Of a stretch of 64,000 nt of DNA, positions 46,411-57,364 are shown piece by piece; the stretch's first letter is position 1; every line of letters starts with the position of its first letter. The stretch covers positions 44,365 through 108,364 of the forward strand of contig NZ_RHOU01000009.1 in assembly GCF_003946645.1 (NCBI RefSeq), read 5' to 3'. The notes beneath the pieces are model-generated. The model did no database searches. It saw nothing but the letters and a program-made list of their open reading frames with translations, and was not told where the DNA came from. The DNA is from Lapidilactobacillus wuchangensis. GTDB taxonomy: Bacteria > Bacillota > Bacilli > Lactobacillales > Lactobacillaceae. The position numbers and the translations under genes are program-made.

Positions 46411-48705
46411 TTAATTTTGACGTTTCTTATTCAAACCCAGTGCTAACAAACCACCAAGGCCTAGCAAAGTTAAACCAGCAAGCACTAGCGCTTTCGATGA
46501 ACGCTCACCTGTCTTAGGCAAGACGATTGCTGACTGCGCAGCAGCTTGGCTAATTTGATTGACTTGATTATTGGGTACGTTGACTTTTACTGTAGCGCGA
46601 GTCACTTTGTTTGCCACTGGTTGCCCAGTTTTTGGCAAAATAATTGTTGGTGTATCAGGTGTTTTGGCCACGACATCTTTAGCAAGCACCGTCACCACGA
46701 TTGTTTTCGTGAGTTCATTACCACTGGCATCAACATAATGATAAGTGATTGGGTAAGTCCCGGCTTGATCAGCGTCAACTTGACCAGTAACGGTAACGTC
46801 CCGACCAAAGTCCAGTGGTTGACCAGCTGCAGTTGTTCCTTGGACGAAGTTATCAGCCGGCTGCCAAGTTTGCCCAGCCTGAATCTGACTATCTTTAACC
46901 GTTAAACTAGCCGCTGAAGCCACCACCTTAACACTCGCTGTTTGCGTAAGCTCATTGCCGGCCTGGTCAGTATAATGATAGCCAACCAAGTAAGTGCCAG
47001 GTACTTCTGGGTCAATCTGATCAGCACCAGTCACTGTCAGATCGTTAATCGTTAACGGCTGACCGTTGGCATCAGTAGCACTTAGCAAACCGTCACTAGC
47101 CTGCCAGGTGGCATTTGGTCCAGCAATAATCGTTGATTCATTAGTCGTAATGGCAGCCTTTGAAGCAATAACTTGCACAACTGCAACTTGTGTCACCACA
47201 TTGTTCAAAGCGTCCGTGTAAGTGTAAGTCACTGGGTATTCGCCGGGCTTAGACGGATCTACTTGTTGGGCACCAGTAACTGCTACTTTTTCCAAGCCAA
47301 TTAGCTGACCATTGGCATCAGTTGCCGTCACGAAGCTATCGGCTGGTTGCCAACTCGTTGTTGGTCCAGAAATTAACGTCGTATTCGTGACGTCAATTTT
47401 AGTTTTACTTGGCAAGACCGTCACCGTTGCTTTAGGCTGGTATACATAACCAGAAATCGGATCAGTTGCCTGATAAGTAACTTGATAAGTGCCCGGCTTA
47501 TTGGTTGGGACTGTTGGCAAAACTGCGCCAGTGGTTGGATCAGTCACCACTACCTTAGTGTCAGCAACGGTAACCGCACTATCAGTCTGGGCCACGAAAT
47601 TGTCAGCCGCGGACCAAGTTGTGGCGGTACCTGCAGTGATGGTAACATTCTTAAGTGTAAATGGCTCATAATACCAAACATAAGTATCAGCTGTGGCCGT
47701 TTCAGCAGAAAGATAATTACTATTGAACAAGTCGGTTTCACTATCAGGATCTTCAACGGTATAGGTTTTGCCCGTATTCAGACTCACCCATTGATGGCTG
47801 CTGTAATCAGGGCCAAAATCACCACGCAGATATGACCAGCCATTACGGAAATTAGCACCTAGCGTTAGTTTGCGCAGCTTTGGCACCCGGCTGATCATAT
47901 TATTGGTTTCAGTATCATTCCGTAAATCAAAATTAGCTAGATCAAGCGTCGTTAGGGCGTTGCACATCATAAACATATTCATCGTGGTCGTAACTTTTGA
48001 CGTATCAAAGCTGGACACATTGATCGACGTTAAAGCGGCATCACTCGTAAACATATAGGCCATATTCGTGACCTGACTAGTGTTGAAACTAGACAAATCC
48101 AAAGATTGTAGCTTAGGATCTGCCGAAAACATGGCCGACATATTGGTCATATTCGCCGTATCAAAGTGACTTAAATCCAAACTGATCAAAGATTTGCACT
48201 GTGAGAACATGAGATTGGCATTAGTCACTTGGCTAGTATCCAAATTGGTTAGATTATCGATGGTCACGACCTGATCCAAGCCCATAAATAACCGTGTCGA
48301 ATCTGGATTAGCCACAACCGCATCTTCGAAGACAATCTTAGTAATTTGAGCCTTGTAAGGTGTCCAATAAGAAATAATATTTGAGCCACCGTTGATTGGC
48401 AACGGCACCGGTGCCCCTAACTGACCAGCGCCAATGTGTAAGACTTGATTCGCATCAAGCCACCATTGACTGGTACCGTATACGCCACTAGCGATGTTGG
48501 TTGTTGCATTAGCGGCTTCATATTCTTTTGTTGGTGTCGCGCTGGCTAACTGAGTTGTGTCAGCCGCGGCTTGATTAAGCGTTGCTGCTTGCACACCGGC
48601 AGTTGCCTGTGCTTGTAATGTGACTGCTGCCAAACCAACTGATAACCAAAGACGGCTCTTTTTCCCCAAATTGAGCGTGTGTGTTGCCATGTGTTTAATT
48701 GTCAT
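46411..48705 (-). CDS. BspA-like leucine-rich-repeat, LPXTG-anchored surface protein
   Basis: I take the ATG at 48705 (MTIKHMATHTLNLGKKSRLW), with AGGGGGAAG before it, giving 764 residues. A signal peptide (about 1-40) is followed by BspA-type (DUF285) leucine-rich repeats, roughly residues 120-275, with the repeated pattern LDLSxFDTSxVTNMxxMF. Then come four similar Ig-like domains of about 75-80 residues, each with a W-x-x-x-D-x-F/L-x-x-A/G-T core and GTYxVxYxYTD end. The sorting signal is IVLPKTGERSSKALVLAG, a helix, then KKRQN. A second ILPKTGQP lies 45 residues earlier. Sortase should attach it to peptidoglycan. BspA-like proteins bind host or matrix proteins in other bacteria. The target here is unknown. 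The gap 48706-48957 upstream is AT-rich with no other gene seen. Confidence 0.92.
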   Translation of the reverse strand: MTIKHMATHTLNLGKKSRLWLSVGLAAVTLQAQATAGVQAATLNQAAADTTQLASATPTKEYEAANATTNIASGVYGTSQWWLDANQVLHIGAGQLGAPVPLPINGGSNIISYWTPYKAQITKIVFEDAVVANPDSTRLFMGLDQVVTIDNLTNLDTSQVTNANLMFSQCKSLISLDLSHFDTANMTNMSAMFSADPKLQSLDLSSFNTSQVTNMAYMFTSDAALTSINVSSFDTSKVTTTMNMFMMCNALTTLDLANFDLRNDTETNNMISRVPKLRKLTLGANFRNGWSYLRGDFGPDYSSHQWVSLNTGKTYTVEDPDSETDLFNSNYLSAETATADTYVWYYEPFTLKNVTITAGTATTWSAADNFVAQTDSAVTVADTKVVVTDPTTGAVLPTVPTNKPGTYQVTYQATDPISGYVYQPKATVTVLPSKTKIDVTNTTLISGPTTSWQPADSFVTATDANGQLIGLEKVAVTGAQQVDPSKPGEYPVTYTYTDALNNVVTQVAVVQVIASKAAITTNESTIIAGPNATWQASDGLLSATDANGQPLTINDLTVTGADQIDPEVPGTYLVGYHYTDQAGNELTQTASVKVVASAASLTVKDSQIQAGQTWQPADNFVQGTTAAGQPLDFGRDVTVTGQVDADQAGTYPITYHYVDASGNELTKTIVVTVLAKDVVAKTPDTPTIILPKTGQPVANKVTRATVKVNVPNNQVNQISQAAAQSAIVLPKTGERSSKALVLAGLTLLGLGGLLALGLNKKRQN

Positions 48706-48957
48706 AACTACTTCCCCCTGAATCACGTTAATCATCAAAAAGCAGCCATCACTGTCACTTCAGAAATTCATTTGGCCAGAATTCCCCAAGTATGTTCAGT
48801 AATGCCGCTTTTGAAATCAAATAATTATTCCCCAATAATATTTGTCTTTTCGATTATTAAAATATACCATGCTTTCTGCAAAAGGTCACGTATAAATTGA
48901 TTAAATAAATTATTTTCTTGTTATCACTAATTTTTCACCATAATAACTTTTCTATAC

Positions 48958-49001
48958 AAAAAAAGCGACCCGCGGCCAAATTGGTCGCGAATCGCTTTTT
49001 A
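48958..49001 (-). terminator. Terminator of rpoB-rpoC
   Basis: AAAAAGCGA with GCG-x-CCA and TGG-x-CGC, then TCGCTTTTT, gives a long stem with a small internal loop. A T-run follows on the minus strand, 37 bases after rpoC. Confidence 0.9.
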
Positions 49002-49037
49002 ATGTTTAAACTGACGCTAGATCAGCCTTAGCAGTGA

Positions 49038-52000
49038 CTACTTCTCAGTAGGTGCATCAGCTGGTTGGTCAGCCTTTAATTTCTTTTCAATATCAGAGAT
49101 TGAGTAGATGCTCTGTGAAGATGCACCAACCGTCTTTGGTTCCATATGACGATACTTCGCCATACCAGTACCAGCAGGCACAATCTTACCGATAATGACG
49201 TTCTCTTTCAAACCAATCAATGGATCATTCTTACCACGGATCGAAGCATCTGTTAAGACCCGAGTTGTTTCCTGGAAGGAAGCAGCTGATAAGAAGCTGT
49301 TTGTTTCAAGAGATGCCTTAGTAATACCAAGTAAGACTGGACGACCAGTAGCTGGGATACCACCTTTGATCAAGGTTGCTTGGTTCTGTTCAGTAAAGTC
49401 AGCAATGTCCATTAAAGTACCAGGCAAGATTTCAGTGTCACCAGGATCAAGTACCCGGATCTTCCGTAACATCTGCCGAACCATAACTTCCACGTGCTTA
49501 TCACTGATTTCAACACCTTGCATCCGGTAAGTCTTTTGAACTTCGGATAACAGGTAGTTTTCAGTAGATAAGACATCACGAACGCGAATCAATTCCTTAG
49601 GATCAATTGAACCACCAGTTAACTTAGCGCCACGTTCGATGTGATCGCCTTCGGCAACCGCAACACTTGATGCATAAGGCACACTGTAAGTCCGCGTATC
49701 AGTTTTACCTTCAACGGTGATCTCACGAGTATGTTCAGCTGGGTTCTCATCAATGGCAGTCACTTCACCAGTAACTTCAGTGATAACGGCCAAACCTTTA
49801 GGATTACGGGCTTCGAAGATTTCTTGAACTCGAGGTAAACCTTGAGTAATATCTTCGCCACCGGCAACACCGCCGGAATGGAAGTTCCGCATGGTTAACT
49901 GAGTACCAGGTTCGCCAATTGATTGGGCCGCAACAGTACCAACTGCTTCGCCGACTTCAACTTCGCCACCAGTAGCCAAGTTATAACCATAACACTTCTT
50001 GCAGACACCATGTTTGGTGTTACATGTAAAGACGGAACGAATGGTTGCTTCTTCAACACCAGCATCAACGATCTTATGCGCAGTATCTTCATCAACTAAC
50101 ATGCCCCGTGGTGCAATGATCTCACCAGTTTCAGGATTGATCACTGATTTTTGCAAGTAACGACCAACTAAACGGTCAAACAAGTTTTCAATCAATTCGT
50201 TACCTTCGCGAATTGCCCGAACAACGATCCCACGATCAGTGCCACAGTCTTCTTCACGAACAATGACATCTTGAGCCACATCAACCAACCGCCGCGTTAA
50301 GTAACCAGAATCGGCTGTCTTCAAGGCAGTATCGGTCATCCCTTTACGGGCACCATGGGTTGACATGAACATTTCCATGACGGATAAGCCTTCACGGAAG
50401 TTAGATGTAACAGGGACTTCCATCATCCCACCGTTAGGCGCAGCCATCAAACCACGCATACCAGCAAGCTGAGTAAAGTTAGAAATAGAACCACGGGCAC
50501 CGGAATCACTCATCATTGAGATTGGATTTGAAGGGTCAAATGAATCAACCAATTCTTGTTGAATATCATCTTTAGCATCATTCCAAATTGTAATGACCCG
50601 ATCATGACGTTCTTGGTCAGTAATTAAACCACGACGGAATTGTTTAGAAACATTGGCAACCTTGTTATGAGCATCGTCAACGATTTTATCCTTGTTAGGC
50701 ATAACTGGCACATCGGCAACACCAACGGTTAAACCAGAAAGTGTACATACGGTGTAACCTAATTCCTTCATGTCATCCAACAACTCAGAAGTCCGTTGTA
50801 CCTTATAGATCTTAAAGACTTGGGCGATGATATCAGACAAGAAGCCCTTCTTGAATGGCGTAATTAAATCATCTTCAGCTAACTTATCATTAATGTCTTC
50901 GCCAGAAGCTAAGATATACTGATCAAGTTTGCCATCAATTAAATTATCATTCGTTGGTTCATTCAAGTATGGGAAGTCTTCAGGCAATACTTGGTTAAAG
51001 ATTGCCTTACCAACTGAAGTAATCAAGACTTTATTACGATCTTCATCAGCAAATGGCTTCTTTGGCATTGACGAAATCGCCAAACCAATTCGGCTATGAT
51101 AATGAACATCGCCATTTTGCATGGCTGTTAAAACTTCACCCATATCTTTGAAGATCATGCCTTCGCCTTCACGACCACGTTCTTCAAGCGTCAAGTAATA
51201 GTTACCTAAAACAACGTCCTGAGAAGGGGTAACGATTGGCTTACCATCTTTAGGAGCCAAGATATGATGAGCTGCTAACATTAACATCCGTGCTTCAGCT
51301 TGCGCTTCGTCTGATAAAGGTACATGGATGGCCATCTGGTCACCATCAAAGTCGGCATTGTAAGCTTCACAAGCAAGAGGATGCAAACGAATTGACTTAC
51401 CATCAACTAAGACTGGTTCGAAAGCTTGGATACCTAAACGGTGCAATGTAGGGGCCCGGTTAAGTAATACTGGGCGTTCCTTAATTACATCTTCCAAAAC
51501 ATCCCAAACATCATCATCTTGACGTTCGATCTTCCGTTTCGCATTCTTGATGTTTGACGCGATATCGCGCTTAACCAATTCATGCATCACGAATGGCTTG
51601 AATAATTCCAAAGCCATTTGCCGTGGCACACCACATTGATAGAACTTCAAAGTAGGGCCAACATCAATAACCGAACGGCCAGAGTAATCGACACGCTTAC
51701 CAAGTAAGTTCTGACGGAACCGACCTTGCTTCCCTTTCAGCATATGTGACAGGGACTTCAAAGGACGGTTACCAGGACCAGCTACTGGACGGCCACGACG
51801 ACCATTATCGATCAAAGCATCAACGGCTTCTTGGAGCATCCGTTTTTCGTTTTGCACAATAATGTTTGGTGCGTTTAAGTCCAACAAGCGTTTCAAACGA
51901 TTGTTACGGTTAATAACCCGACGATACAAATCGTTTAAATCAGAAGTGGCAAAACGGCCACCTTCCAATTGAACCATTGGTCGTAGATCTGGTGGAATGA

Positions 52001-52697
52001 CCGGAATTGCTTCCATGATCATCCATTCTGGACGATTACCAGATTGGTGGAATGCGTCGAGAATATCCAAACGACGAATAGCGCGGGTCCGTTTTTGACC
52101 TTGAGCCGTTAATAAATCTTCTTTTAATTCTTTGATTTCTTTGCCAAGCTCAACTTTTTGCAACAATTCCTTGATGGCTTCGGCACCCATTTTAGCGTCG
52201 AAACGATCGCCGAACTCATCGAGACGTTCCCGATATTCTTGCTCAGTTAAAAGCTGCTTGTATTCCAAAGTTGTGTCGCCAGGATCAATGACAACATATG
52301 ATGCAAAGTAAATGATTTCTTCAAGTGCCCGAGGGCTCATGTCCAAAATCAAACCCATCCGACTTGGAATACCTTTGAAATACCAAATATGTGAAACTGG
52401 TGCTGCTAATTCGATATGGCCCATCCGTTCCCGCCGAACTTTCGAACGAGTAACTTCAACGCCACAACGATCACAGACAATGCCCTTATAGCGGACACGC
52501 TTGTATTTACCACAAGCACATTCCCAATCTTTAGTTGGTCCGAAAATGCGTTCATCGAATAACCCATCACGTTCAGGTTTCAAAGTCCGGTAGTTGATTG
52601 TTTCTGGCTTTTTAACTTCACCATAGGACCAACTCCGAATCTTATCAGGCGATGCGAGTCCGATCTGCATGCTTTCAAACTTGTTTACATCGATCAA
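49038..52697 (-). CDS. rpoC: RNA polymerase beta' subunit
   Basis: The 1219-residue subunit holds the active site [12 protein letters not shown] (three Mg-binding Asp). The N-terminal zinc finger is [20 protein letters not shown]. The second zinc site lies at CGTDRG and then [11 protein letters not shown]. The bridge-helix and trigger-loop block reads [20 protein letters not shown]. The Firmicutes length is normal. It starts 39 bases after rpoB. Confidence 0.99.
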   Translation of the reverse strand: MIDVNKFESMQIGLASPDKIRSWSYGEVKKPETINYRTLKPERDGLFDERIFGPTKDWECACGKYKRVRYKGIVCDRCGVEVTRSKVRRERMGHIELAAPVSHIWYFKGIPSRMGLILDMSPRALEEIIYFASYVVIDPGDTTLEYKQLLTEQEYRERLDEFGDRFDAKMGAEAIKELLQKVELGKEIKELKEDLLTAQGQKRTRAIRRLDILDAFHQSGNRPEWMIMEAIPVIPPDLRPMVQLEGGRFATSDLNDLYRRVINRNNRLKRLLDLNAPNIIVQNEKRMLQEAVDALIDNGRRGRPVAGPGNRPLKSLSHMLKGKQGRFRQNLLGKRVDYSGRSVIDVGPTLKFYQCGVPRQMALELFKPFVMHELVKRDIASNIKNAKRKIERQDDDVWDVLEDVIKERPVLLNRAPTLHRLGIQAFEPVLVDGKSIRLHPLACEAYNADFDGDQMAIHVPLSDEAQAEARMLMLAAHHILAPKDGKPIVTPSQDVVLGNYYLTLEERGREGEGMIFKDMGEVLTAMQNGDVHYHSRIGLAISSMPKKPFADEDRNKVLITSVGKAIFNQVLPEDFPYLNEPTNDNLIDGKLDQYILASGEDINDKLAEDDLITPFKKGFLSDIIAQVFKIYKVQRTSELLDDMKELGYTVCTLSGLTVGVADVPVMPNKDKIVDDAHNKVANVSKQFRRGLITDQERHDRVITIWNDAKDDIQQELVDSFDPSNPISMMSDSGARGSISNFTQLAGMRGLMAAPNGGMMEVPVTSNFREGLSVMEMFMSTHGARKGMTDTALKTADSGYLTRRLVDVAQDVIVREEDCGTDRGIVVRAIREGNELIENLFDRLVGRYLQKSVINPETGEIIAPRGMLVDEDTAHKIVDAGVEEATIRSVFTCNTKHGVCKKCYGYNLATGGEVEVGEAVGTVAAQSIGEPGTQLTMRNFHSGGVAGGEDITQGLPRVQEIFEARNPKGLAVITEVTGEVTAIDENPAEHTREITVEGKTDTRTYSVPYASSVAVAEGDHIERGAKLTGGSIDPKELIRVRDVLSTENYLLSEVQKTYRMQGVEISDKHVEVMVRQMLRKIRVLDPGDTEILPGTLMDIADFTEQNQATLIKGGIPATGRPVLLGITKASLETNSFLSAASFQETTRVLTDASIRGKNDPLIGLKENVIIGKIVPAGTGMAKYRHMEPKTVGASSQSIYSISDIEKKLKADQPADAPTEK

Positions 52698-52735
52698 AGA
52701 TTTAGACCTCCCTGTCTATTGTCAAGTGGCGCGAC

Positions 52736-55700
52736 TTACTTATCAGTATTGTCGGAGCCATTCATTTCGGCCATCGCTTTTTTAGCTTCTTGCTCTTGCC
52801 GTTTCTTTTCTTGGTCATCAGAATATTTCTGCAGGGCATCATTGTTGGCGACATCATCTTCATCGTCATCCATGTCACGCAATTCGATTTCTTGATGATC
52901 GGCATCTAAGACCTTCATGTCCAAACCAAGTGCTTGTAATTCTTTAACCAGAACTCGGAATGATTCAGGAACACCTGGCTTAGGAATTGGTTCGCCCTTA
53001 ACGATTGCTTCGTAAGTCTTAACCCGACCAACAACATCGTCAGACTTGTAAGTTAAGATTTCTTGCAAGGTATAAGCAGCACCATAAGCTTCCAAAGCCC
53101 AAACTTCCATTTCCCCGAAACGCTGGCCACCAAACTGAGCTTTACCACCCAGTGGCTGTTGCGTAACTAAGGAGTAAGGTCCGATTGAACGAGCATGAAT
53201 CTTATCATCAACCATGTGGGCTAATTTCATGTAGTACATCACCCCAACGGAAACTCGTTTATCGAAGGCTTCACCAGTCCGGCCATCATAAAGAACTGAC
53301 TTACCATCATGAGCCATATTGGCTTCTTTAACTGTATCCCAGAGATCCTTCTCGTTAGCACCATCGAAAACAGGTGTGGCGATATGAATGCCTAAGTTAC
53401 GAGCAGCCATCCCTAAGTGTAATTCCAAGACCTGACCAATGTTCATCCGTGAAGGCACACCCATTGGATTCAAAAGAATATCAACTGGGGTACCATCTGG
53501 CATGTATGGCATATCTTCTTCAGGAACAACGATGGAAACAGTACCTTTATTACCATGACGGCCGGCCATCTTATCACCGACTTGGATCTTACGTTTCTGA
53601 GCGATATAAACCCGAACCATCATGTTGACGCCAGGAGCCAATTCGTCGCCAGCTTCACGAGTGAAGATTTTGACGTCTTGGATAATACCGCCACCACCAT
53701 GAGGAACCCGCAATGAAGTATCACGTACTTCACGAGCTTTTTCACCGAAGATAGCGTGTAACAAACGTTCCTCAGCAGATAATTCAGTGACACCCTTAGG
53801 CGTTACTTTACCAACTAAGATGTCGCCATCACGCACTTCAGCACCGATGCGGACAATCCCAAATTCGTCAAGATCCTTCAAGGAATCTTCACCAACGTTA
53901 GGAATTTCCCGAGTCATTTCTTCAGGTCCTAATTTAGTATCACGTGCTTCTGACTCATATTCTTCAATATGGATCGACGTGTAAACATCGTCTTTAACTA
54001 AGCGTTCTGATAAAACAATGGCATCTTCATAGTTGTACATATTCCAAGTCATGAAGGCAATCAATGGGTTTTGACCTAAAGCCAATTCACCATTTTCCAT
54101 TGCGGGACCATCGGCAATAATTTCACTGGCTTTAATTTGATCACCCTTGTGAACAATTGGCCGTTGGTTGTAACTCTTACCAGCGTTAGAACGACGGAAT
54201 TTCATTAATGAATATTTATCTAAAGTACCATCTTCACGACGAATCCGGATTTCCTTAGCATCAACAAATTCAACGACACCAGGATGTTTAGCCAAAACAG
54301 CAATTCCTGAGTCATGAGCCGCTACATATTCCATCCCGGTCCCAATTAATGGGGCATGAGGATTGATCAATGGCACGGCCTGACGTTGCATGTTGGCACC
54401 CATTAAGGCCCGGTTTGAGTCATCGTTTTCCAAGAAAGGAATGCAGGCAGTCGCTACGGCAACTACTTGTTTAGGTGAAACGTCCATGTAGTCAACCTTT
54501 TCTGGGCTGATTTCGATGTTATCATCTTTATGACGCGCCAAAACAACCTTATCTTGGAAACTACCATCTTCATTTAATGGTGAGTTGGCCTGAGCAACAA
54601 TATAGTTATCTTCTTCGTCGGCTGTTAAATAGTCGATTTTGTCAGTAACTTTATGGTCAGTCCAAGCAACCCGCCGATATGGTGTTTCGATGAAACCATA
54701 TTTGTTAACAACGGCATAAGAAGCCAAGCTGTTAATCAAACCAATGTTAGGACCTTCAGGAGTTTCAATTGGGCACATCCGGCCATAATGGGTATAGTGA
54801 ACGTCTCGAACTTCATATCCGGCTCGATCACGCGTCAAACCACCAGGCCCTAAGGCTGATAAACGCCGCTTATGAGTTAATTCGCCCAAGGGGTTGGTTT
54901 GATCCATGAACTGTGACAATTGTGAAGAACCGAAGAATTCCTTAATAGCGGCAACAACTGGCCGAATATTAATTAATTGTTGTGGTGTAACTGTGGCAAT
55001 ATCTTGAATGGACATCCGTTCCCGAACAACCCGTTCCATCCGTGCTAAACCAATGCGGAATTGGTTCTGCAATAATTCACCAACTGAACGAATCCGCCGG
55101 TTACCCAAATGGTCGATATCATCAGTCACGCCTAAACCTTCACGTAAGTTTAAGAAGTAATTGATTGAAGCAATAATGTCAGCTGGGGTAATGTGCTTAA
55201 CCTCTTCAGGAACGTTGGCATTACCAATCAAGCTAACTTCTTTTTCAGGATCGTTAGGTGAAACAACTTTAATGACTTGAACAGTCATTGGATCCTTAAC
55301 CACACCTTCATCAGAAGGTTGGAAAGTCACCGTCTTAAAGTCGTTACGTTCCAAGTATGGCAACAATGTTTCCATAACGGAACGATCAACTAAAGTCCCT
55401 TTAGCCGCTAAAATTTCACCAGTATCTGGATCAGCTAATGTTTCAGCTAACGTTTGGTTGATCAAACGATGTTTCATACCTAACTTCTTGTTGATCTTAT
55501 AACGACCAACTGGTGCTAAGTCATAACGCTTTGGATCAAAGAAACGCGCATAAAGTAATGAACGAGAACTGTCAGCAGTCTTAGGTTCGCCAGGACGTAA
55601 CCGTTCGTAGATATCCTTCAAGCCTTCAATAACTCGTGAGTCAGAAGTATCTTTATGAACATCTTTTTCCAAAGTGAGCATTAAGCTATCACTTTCGCCT

Positions 55701-56341
55701 AAGATGTCGATGATTTCTGAATCAGAGCCGAAGCCCAAAGCACGAATCAAAACAGACAATGGTAATTTACGAGTCCGATCGATCCGGACATAAGCAATAT
55801 CCTTGGCATCAGATTCATATTCCAACCAAGCGCCTCGGTTAGGAATTGCCGTGGTCCCATAAAGAGTACGGCTGTTTTTATCAACTGAAGAATTAAAGTA
55901 AACCCCAGGTGAACGAACTAATTGAGAAACGATAACACGTTCGGCACCATTAATAATGAACGTACCTTGGTCGGTCATTAATGGGAAGTCACCGAAGAAA
56001 ACGTCTTGCGTCTTAATTTCGTTTGTTTCGTGGTTGGTTAATTTCAAAGTGACGTGCAATGGTGCTGAATAGTTAGCATCATGTTGCCGTGCTTCTTCAA
56101 CCGTGTATTTTGGTTCTAAAAGCTTGTATCCTACAAATTCTAATGATAAGTTTCCTGCGAAGTCATCAATGGGCATGATATCTTGGAACATGCTCTTCAA
56201 GCCTTCATCTAAAAACCATTGATAAGAATTTGTTTGGATTTCGATCAAATTAGGTAAATCCAGCACTTCTTTGATACGAGCGTAAGAACGCCGTGTCCGG
56301 TGCTTACCATATTTCACGATATGTCCTACCAAACCGTTCAC
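52736..56341 (-). CDS. rpoB: RNA polymerase beta subunit
   Basis: The 1201-residue subunit has the rifampicin pocket [20 protein letters not shown] and then SALGPGGL, wild type as far as can be seen. The [12 protein letters not shown] catalytic-site region is present. A Firmicutes-type acidic and Gln/Lys-rich tail follows residue 1155. It has a long leader and its own promoter at 56551-56579. The upstream gap contains repeats E and F. Confidence 0.99.
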   Translation of the reverse strand: MNGLVGHIVKYGKHRTRRSYARIKEVLDLPNLIEIQTNSYQWFLDEGLKSMFQDIMPIDDFAGNLSLEFVGYKLLEPKYTVEEARQHDANYSAPLHVTLKLTNHETNEIKTQDVFFGDFPLMTDQGTFIINGAERVIVSQLVRSPGVYFNSSVDKNSRTLYGTTAIPNRGAWLEYESDAKDIAYVRIDRTRKLPLSVLIRALGFGSDSEIIDILGESDSLMLTLEKDVHKDTSDSRVIEGLKDIYERLRPGEPKTADSSRSLLYARFFDPKRYDLAPVGRYKINKKLGMKHRLINQTLAETLADPDTGEILAAKGTLVDRSVMETLLPYLERNDFKTVTFQPSDEGVVKDPMTVQVIKVVSPNDPEKEVSLIGNANVPEEVKHITPADIIASINYFLNLREGLGVTDDIDHLGNRRIRSVGELLQNQFRIGLARMERVVRERMSIQDIATVTPQQLINIRPVVAAIKEFFGSSQLSQFMDQTNPLGELTHKRRLSALGPGGLTRDRAGYEVRDVHYTHYGRMCPIETPEGPNIGLINSLASYAVVNKYGFIETPYRRVAWTDHKVTDKIDYLTADEEDNYIVAQANSPLNEDGSFQDKVVLARHKDDNIEISPEKVDYMDVSPKQVVAVATACIPFLENDDSNRALMGANMQRQAVPLINPHAPLIGTGMEYVAAHDSGIAVLAKHPGVVEFVDAKEIRIRREDGTLDKYSLMKFRRSNAGKSYNQRPIVHKGDQIKASEIIADGPAMENGELALGQNPLIAFMTWNMYNYEDAIVLSERLVKDDVYTSIHIEEYESEARDTKLGPEEMTREIPNVGEDSLKDLDEFGIVRIGAEVRDGDILVGKVTPKGVTELSAEERLLHAIFGEKAREVRDTSLRVPHGGGGIIQDVKIFTREAGDELAPGVNMMVRVYIAQKRKIQVGDKMAGRHGNKGTVSIVVPEEDMPYMPDGTPVDILLNPMGVPSRMNIGQVLELHLGMAARNLGIHIATPVFDGANEKDLWDTVKEANMAHDGKSVLYDGRTGEAFDKRVSVGVMYYMKLAHMVDDKIHARSIGPYSLVTQQPLGGKAQFGGQRFGEMEVWALEAYGAAYTLQEILTYKSDDVVGRVKTYEAIVKGEPIPKPGVPESFRVLVKELQALGLDMKVLDADHQEIELRDMDDDEDDVANNDALQKYSDDQEKKRQEQEAKKAMAEMNGSDNTDK

Positions 56342-56550
56342 CCCTTCAAAAAATTCAGCAGCTAAGATTTACAGTATCATTACAAATATTACAATTAGAT
56401 TAAATCGATGATTTTACCGGTTTTTGAGTAAAAAAAAGACAAAAACAACTCGGATTAAACGATTTGCTTTTGTACTTATATAATCACTAACCGGACAAAA
56501 GATCGGCGTGATACTGCATATTTTGCTACAGTTCTTGTCAGACAAACTAC

Positions 56551-56579
56551 ATTGTACTTTTTTTAGGTGGACCTGTCAA
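56551..56579 (-). promoter_or_regulatory. Promoter of rpoB-rpoC
   Basis: A perfect TTGACA, a 17-base spacer and TACAAT on the minus strand. It gives a leader of about 200 bases with a T-rich stretch (TTGTTTTTGTCTTTTTTTT) that could allow attenuation. No other hexamer pair this good is seen nearby. Confidence 0.85.
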
Positions 56580-56621
56580 GACAAGTTGCAGGTCAAAAAC
56601 CGATGGCGCTGTGCAAACAGA

Positions 56622-56796
56622 ATTGATTCTGACTGCATTGCGGGCTGCTTGGCGTGGAACGCGGCCGGCGTTGATTTGAGCTTATTGCTCCGCAACAATC
56701 TCAAATACAAGCCTTGTTCTAAGTGGCCCAGCCACTAAGAACAATTTGGCGGCTGACGCCAAGATCCCTCCATTTCGTCTGGAGTTGAATTAGTGC
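56622..56796 (+). repeat. Structured intergenic repeat, copy E
   Basis: A complete plus-oriented copy. It has TCTGACTGCATTGCGGGCTG, GGAACGCGGCCGGC, hairpin TTGAGCTTATTGC/GCAACAATCTCAA, hairpin TTGTTCTAAGTGGC/GCCACTAAGAACAA, then TTTGGCGGCTGACGCCAAG and CTCCA/TGGAG. CTTGGCGT on one arm can pair with ACGCCAAG on the other. It lies just upstream of the rpoB promoter. Confidence 0.92.
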
Positions 56797-56882
56797 GCTT
56801 TAACTTCGTTAGTGCTTAAGTCAATTGTAGTGGGATAGAGCAACTCGATTCAAATTGTTGTCACAACTGAACAGTAGCACCC

Positions 56883-56936
56883 AAAAAGCCTATTGGCAGT
56901 TTCTGGTTTTATCCAGAAAAATTGTCAAACAGGCCT
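56883..56936 (-). terminator. Hairpin terminator in the duplicated segment upstream of rpoB
   Basis: GCCTATTGGCA-GTTTCTGG pairs imperfectly with CCAGAAA-TTGTCAAACAGGC, followed on the minus strand by five Ts. It lies about 430 bases beyond the trhP2 stop and resembles 59946-60003 closely, so it is part of the duplicated block. Confidence 0.6.
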
Positions 56937-56995
56937 ATTAGTACACTTAAATCTGTTTTTCTAAATATTGGTACTCAGTTCTGTTAATTTCATCA

Positions 56996-57312
56996 GGTGT
57001 TTGCTGGGCGATTGGCAGCTAACTTTGCTAATGACGCCTTGATATCTATTTAAAGCTAACGTGGACCAGCTTGGCTCAAAACGCAGTGGAGGCCCGCCGG
57101 GTTGTCAGCCGCCAAATTATTCTTAGCGATTTATCGCTTAGAATAAGACTCGTATTTGAACTTGTTGCATAGCAATAAGTTCAAATCGACGTCGGCAGCG
57201 TTCCACAACCCGCCGGCCGCAACGGAGTTGTCCGCCATTCTGCTCAAAACCAGTTTAGATTCAAATCGATAGCCACAGCGTCCCACGCCACCAAAATTGC
57301 CCAGCAACTACC
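56996..57312. mobile_element. Composite element: H-type repeat interrupted by copy F
   Basis: GGTGTTTGCTGGGCGATT at 56996-57013 is inverted, with 15 of 18 matches, at 57295-57312. These are the same termini as the H element at 60062-60216. Between them lie pieces that match the H right half (TCAAATCGAT-x-GCCACAGCG) and the whole repeat copy F. The simplest reading is that copy F moved into an older H-type element. No transposase is present. Confidence 0.55.
57066..57240 (-). repeat. Structured intergenic repeat, copy F (variant ends)
   Basis: A minus-oriented copy with the standard core: GTCAGCCGCCAAATTATTC, hairpin TTATTCTTAGCGA/TCGCTTAGAATAA and hairpin TTTGAACTTGTTGC/GCAATAAGTTCAAA. Its outer arms differ from the other copies. 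They read GGCCCGCCGGGTTGT on one side and ACAACCCGCCGGCC on the other, and are again nearly complementary. That makes an independent exchange of arm sequence with pairing kept. Confidence 0.88.
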
Positions 57313-57364
57313 TTCCTCAATTGGGAAAGTCTTGGTCCAACATAAATTTCAAAACACTAAAAAA

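Noticed and set aside
52736..56341. Rifampicin-resistance change in rpoB
   Set aside because: The pocket [20 protein letters not shown] has the ordinary sensitive residues.
56508..56738. Open frame of 76 codons within repeat E and the rpoB promoter
   Set aside because: It covers the promoter and the repeat. The part shared with the frame at 59427-59747 is simply the repeat read in the same frame.
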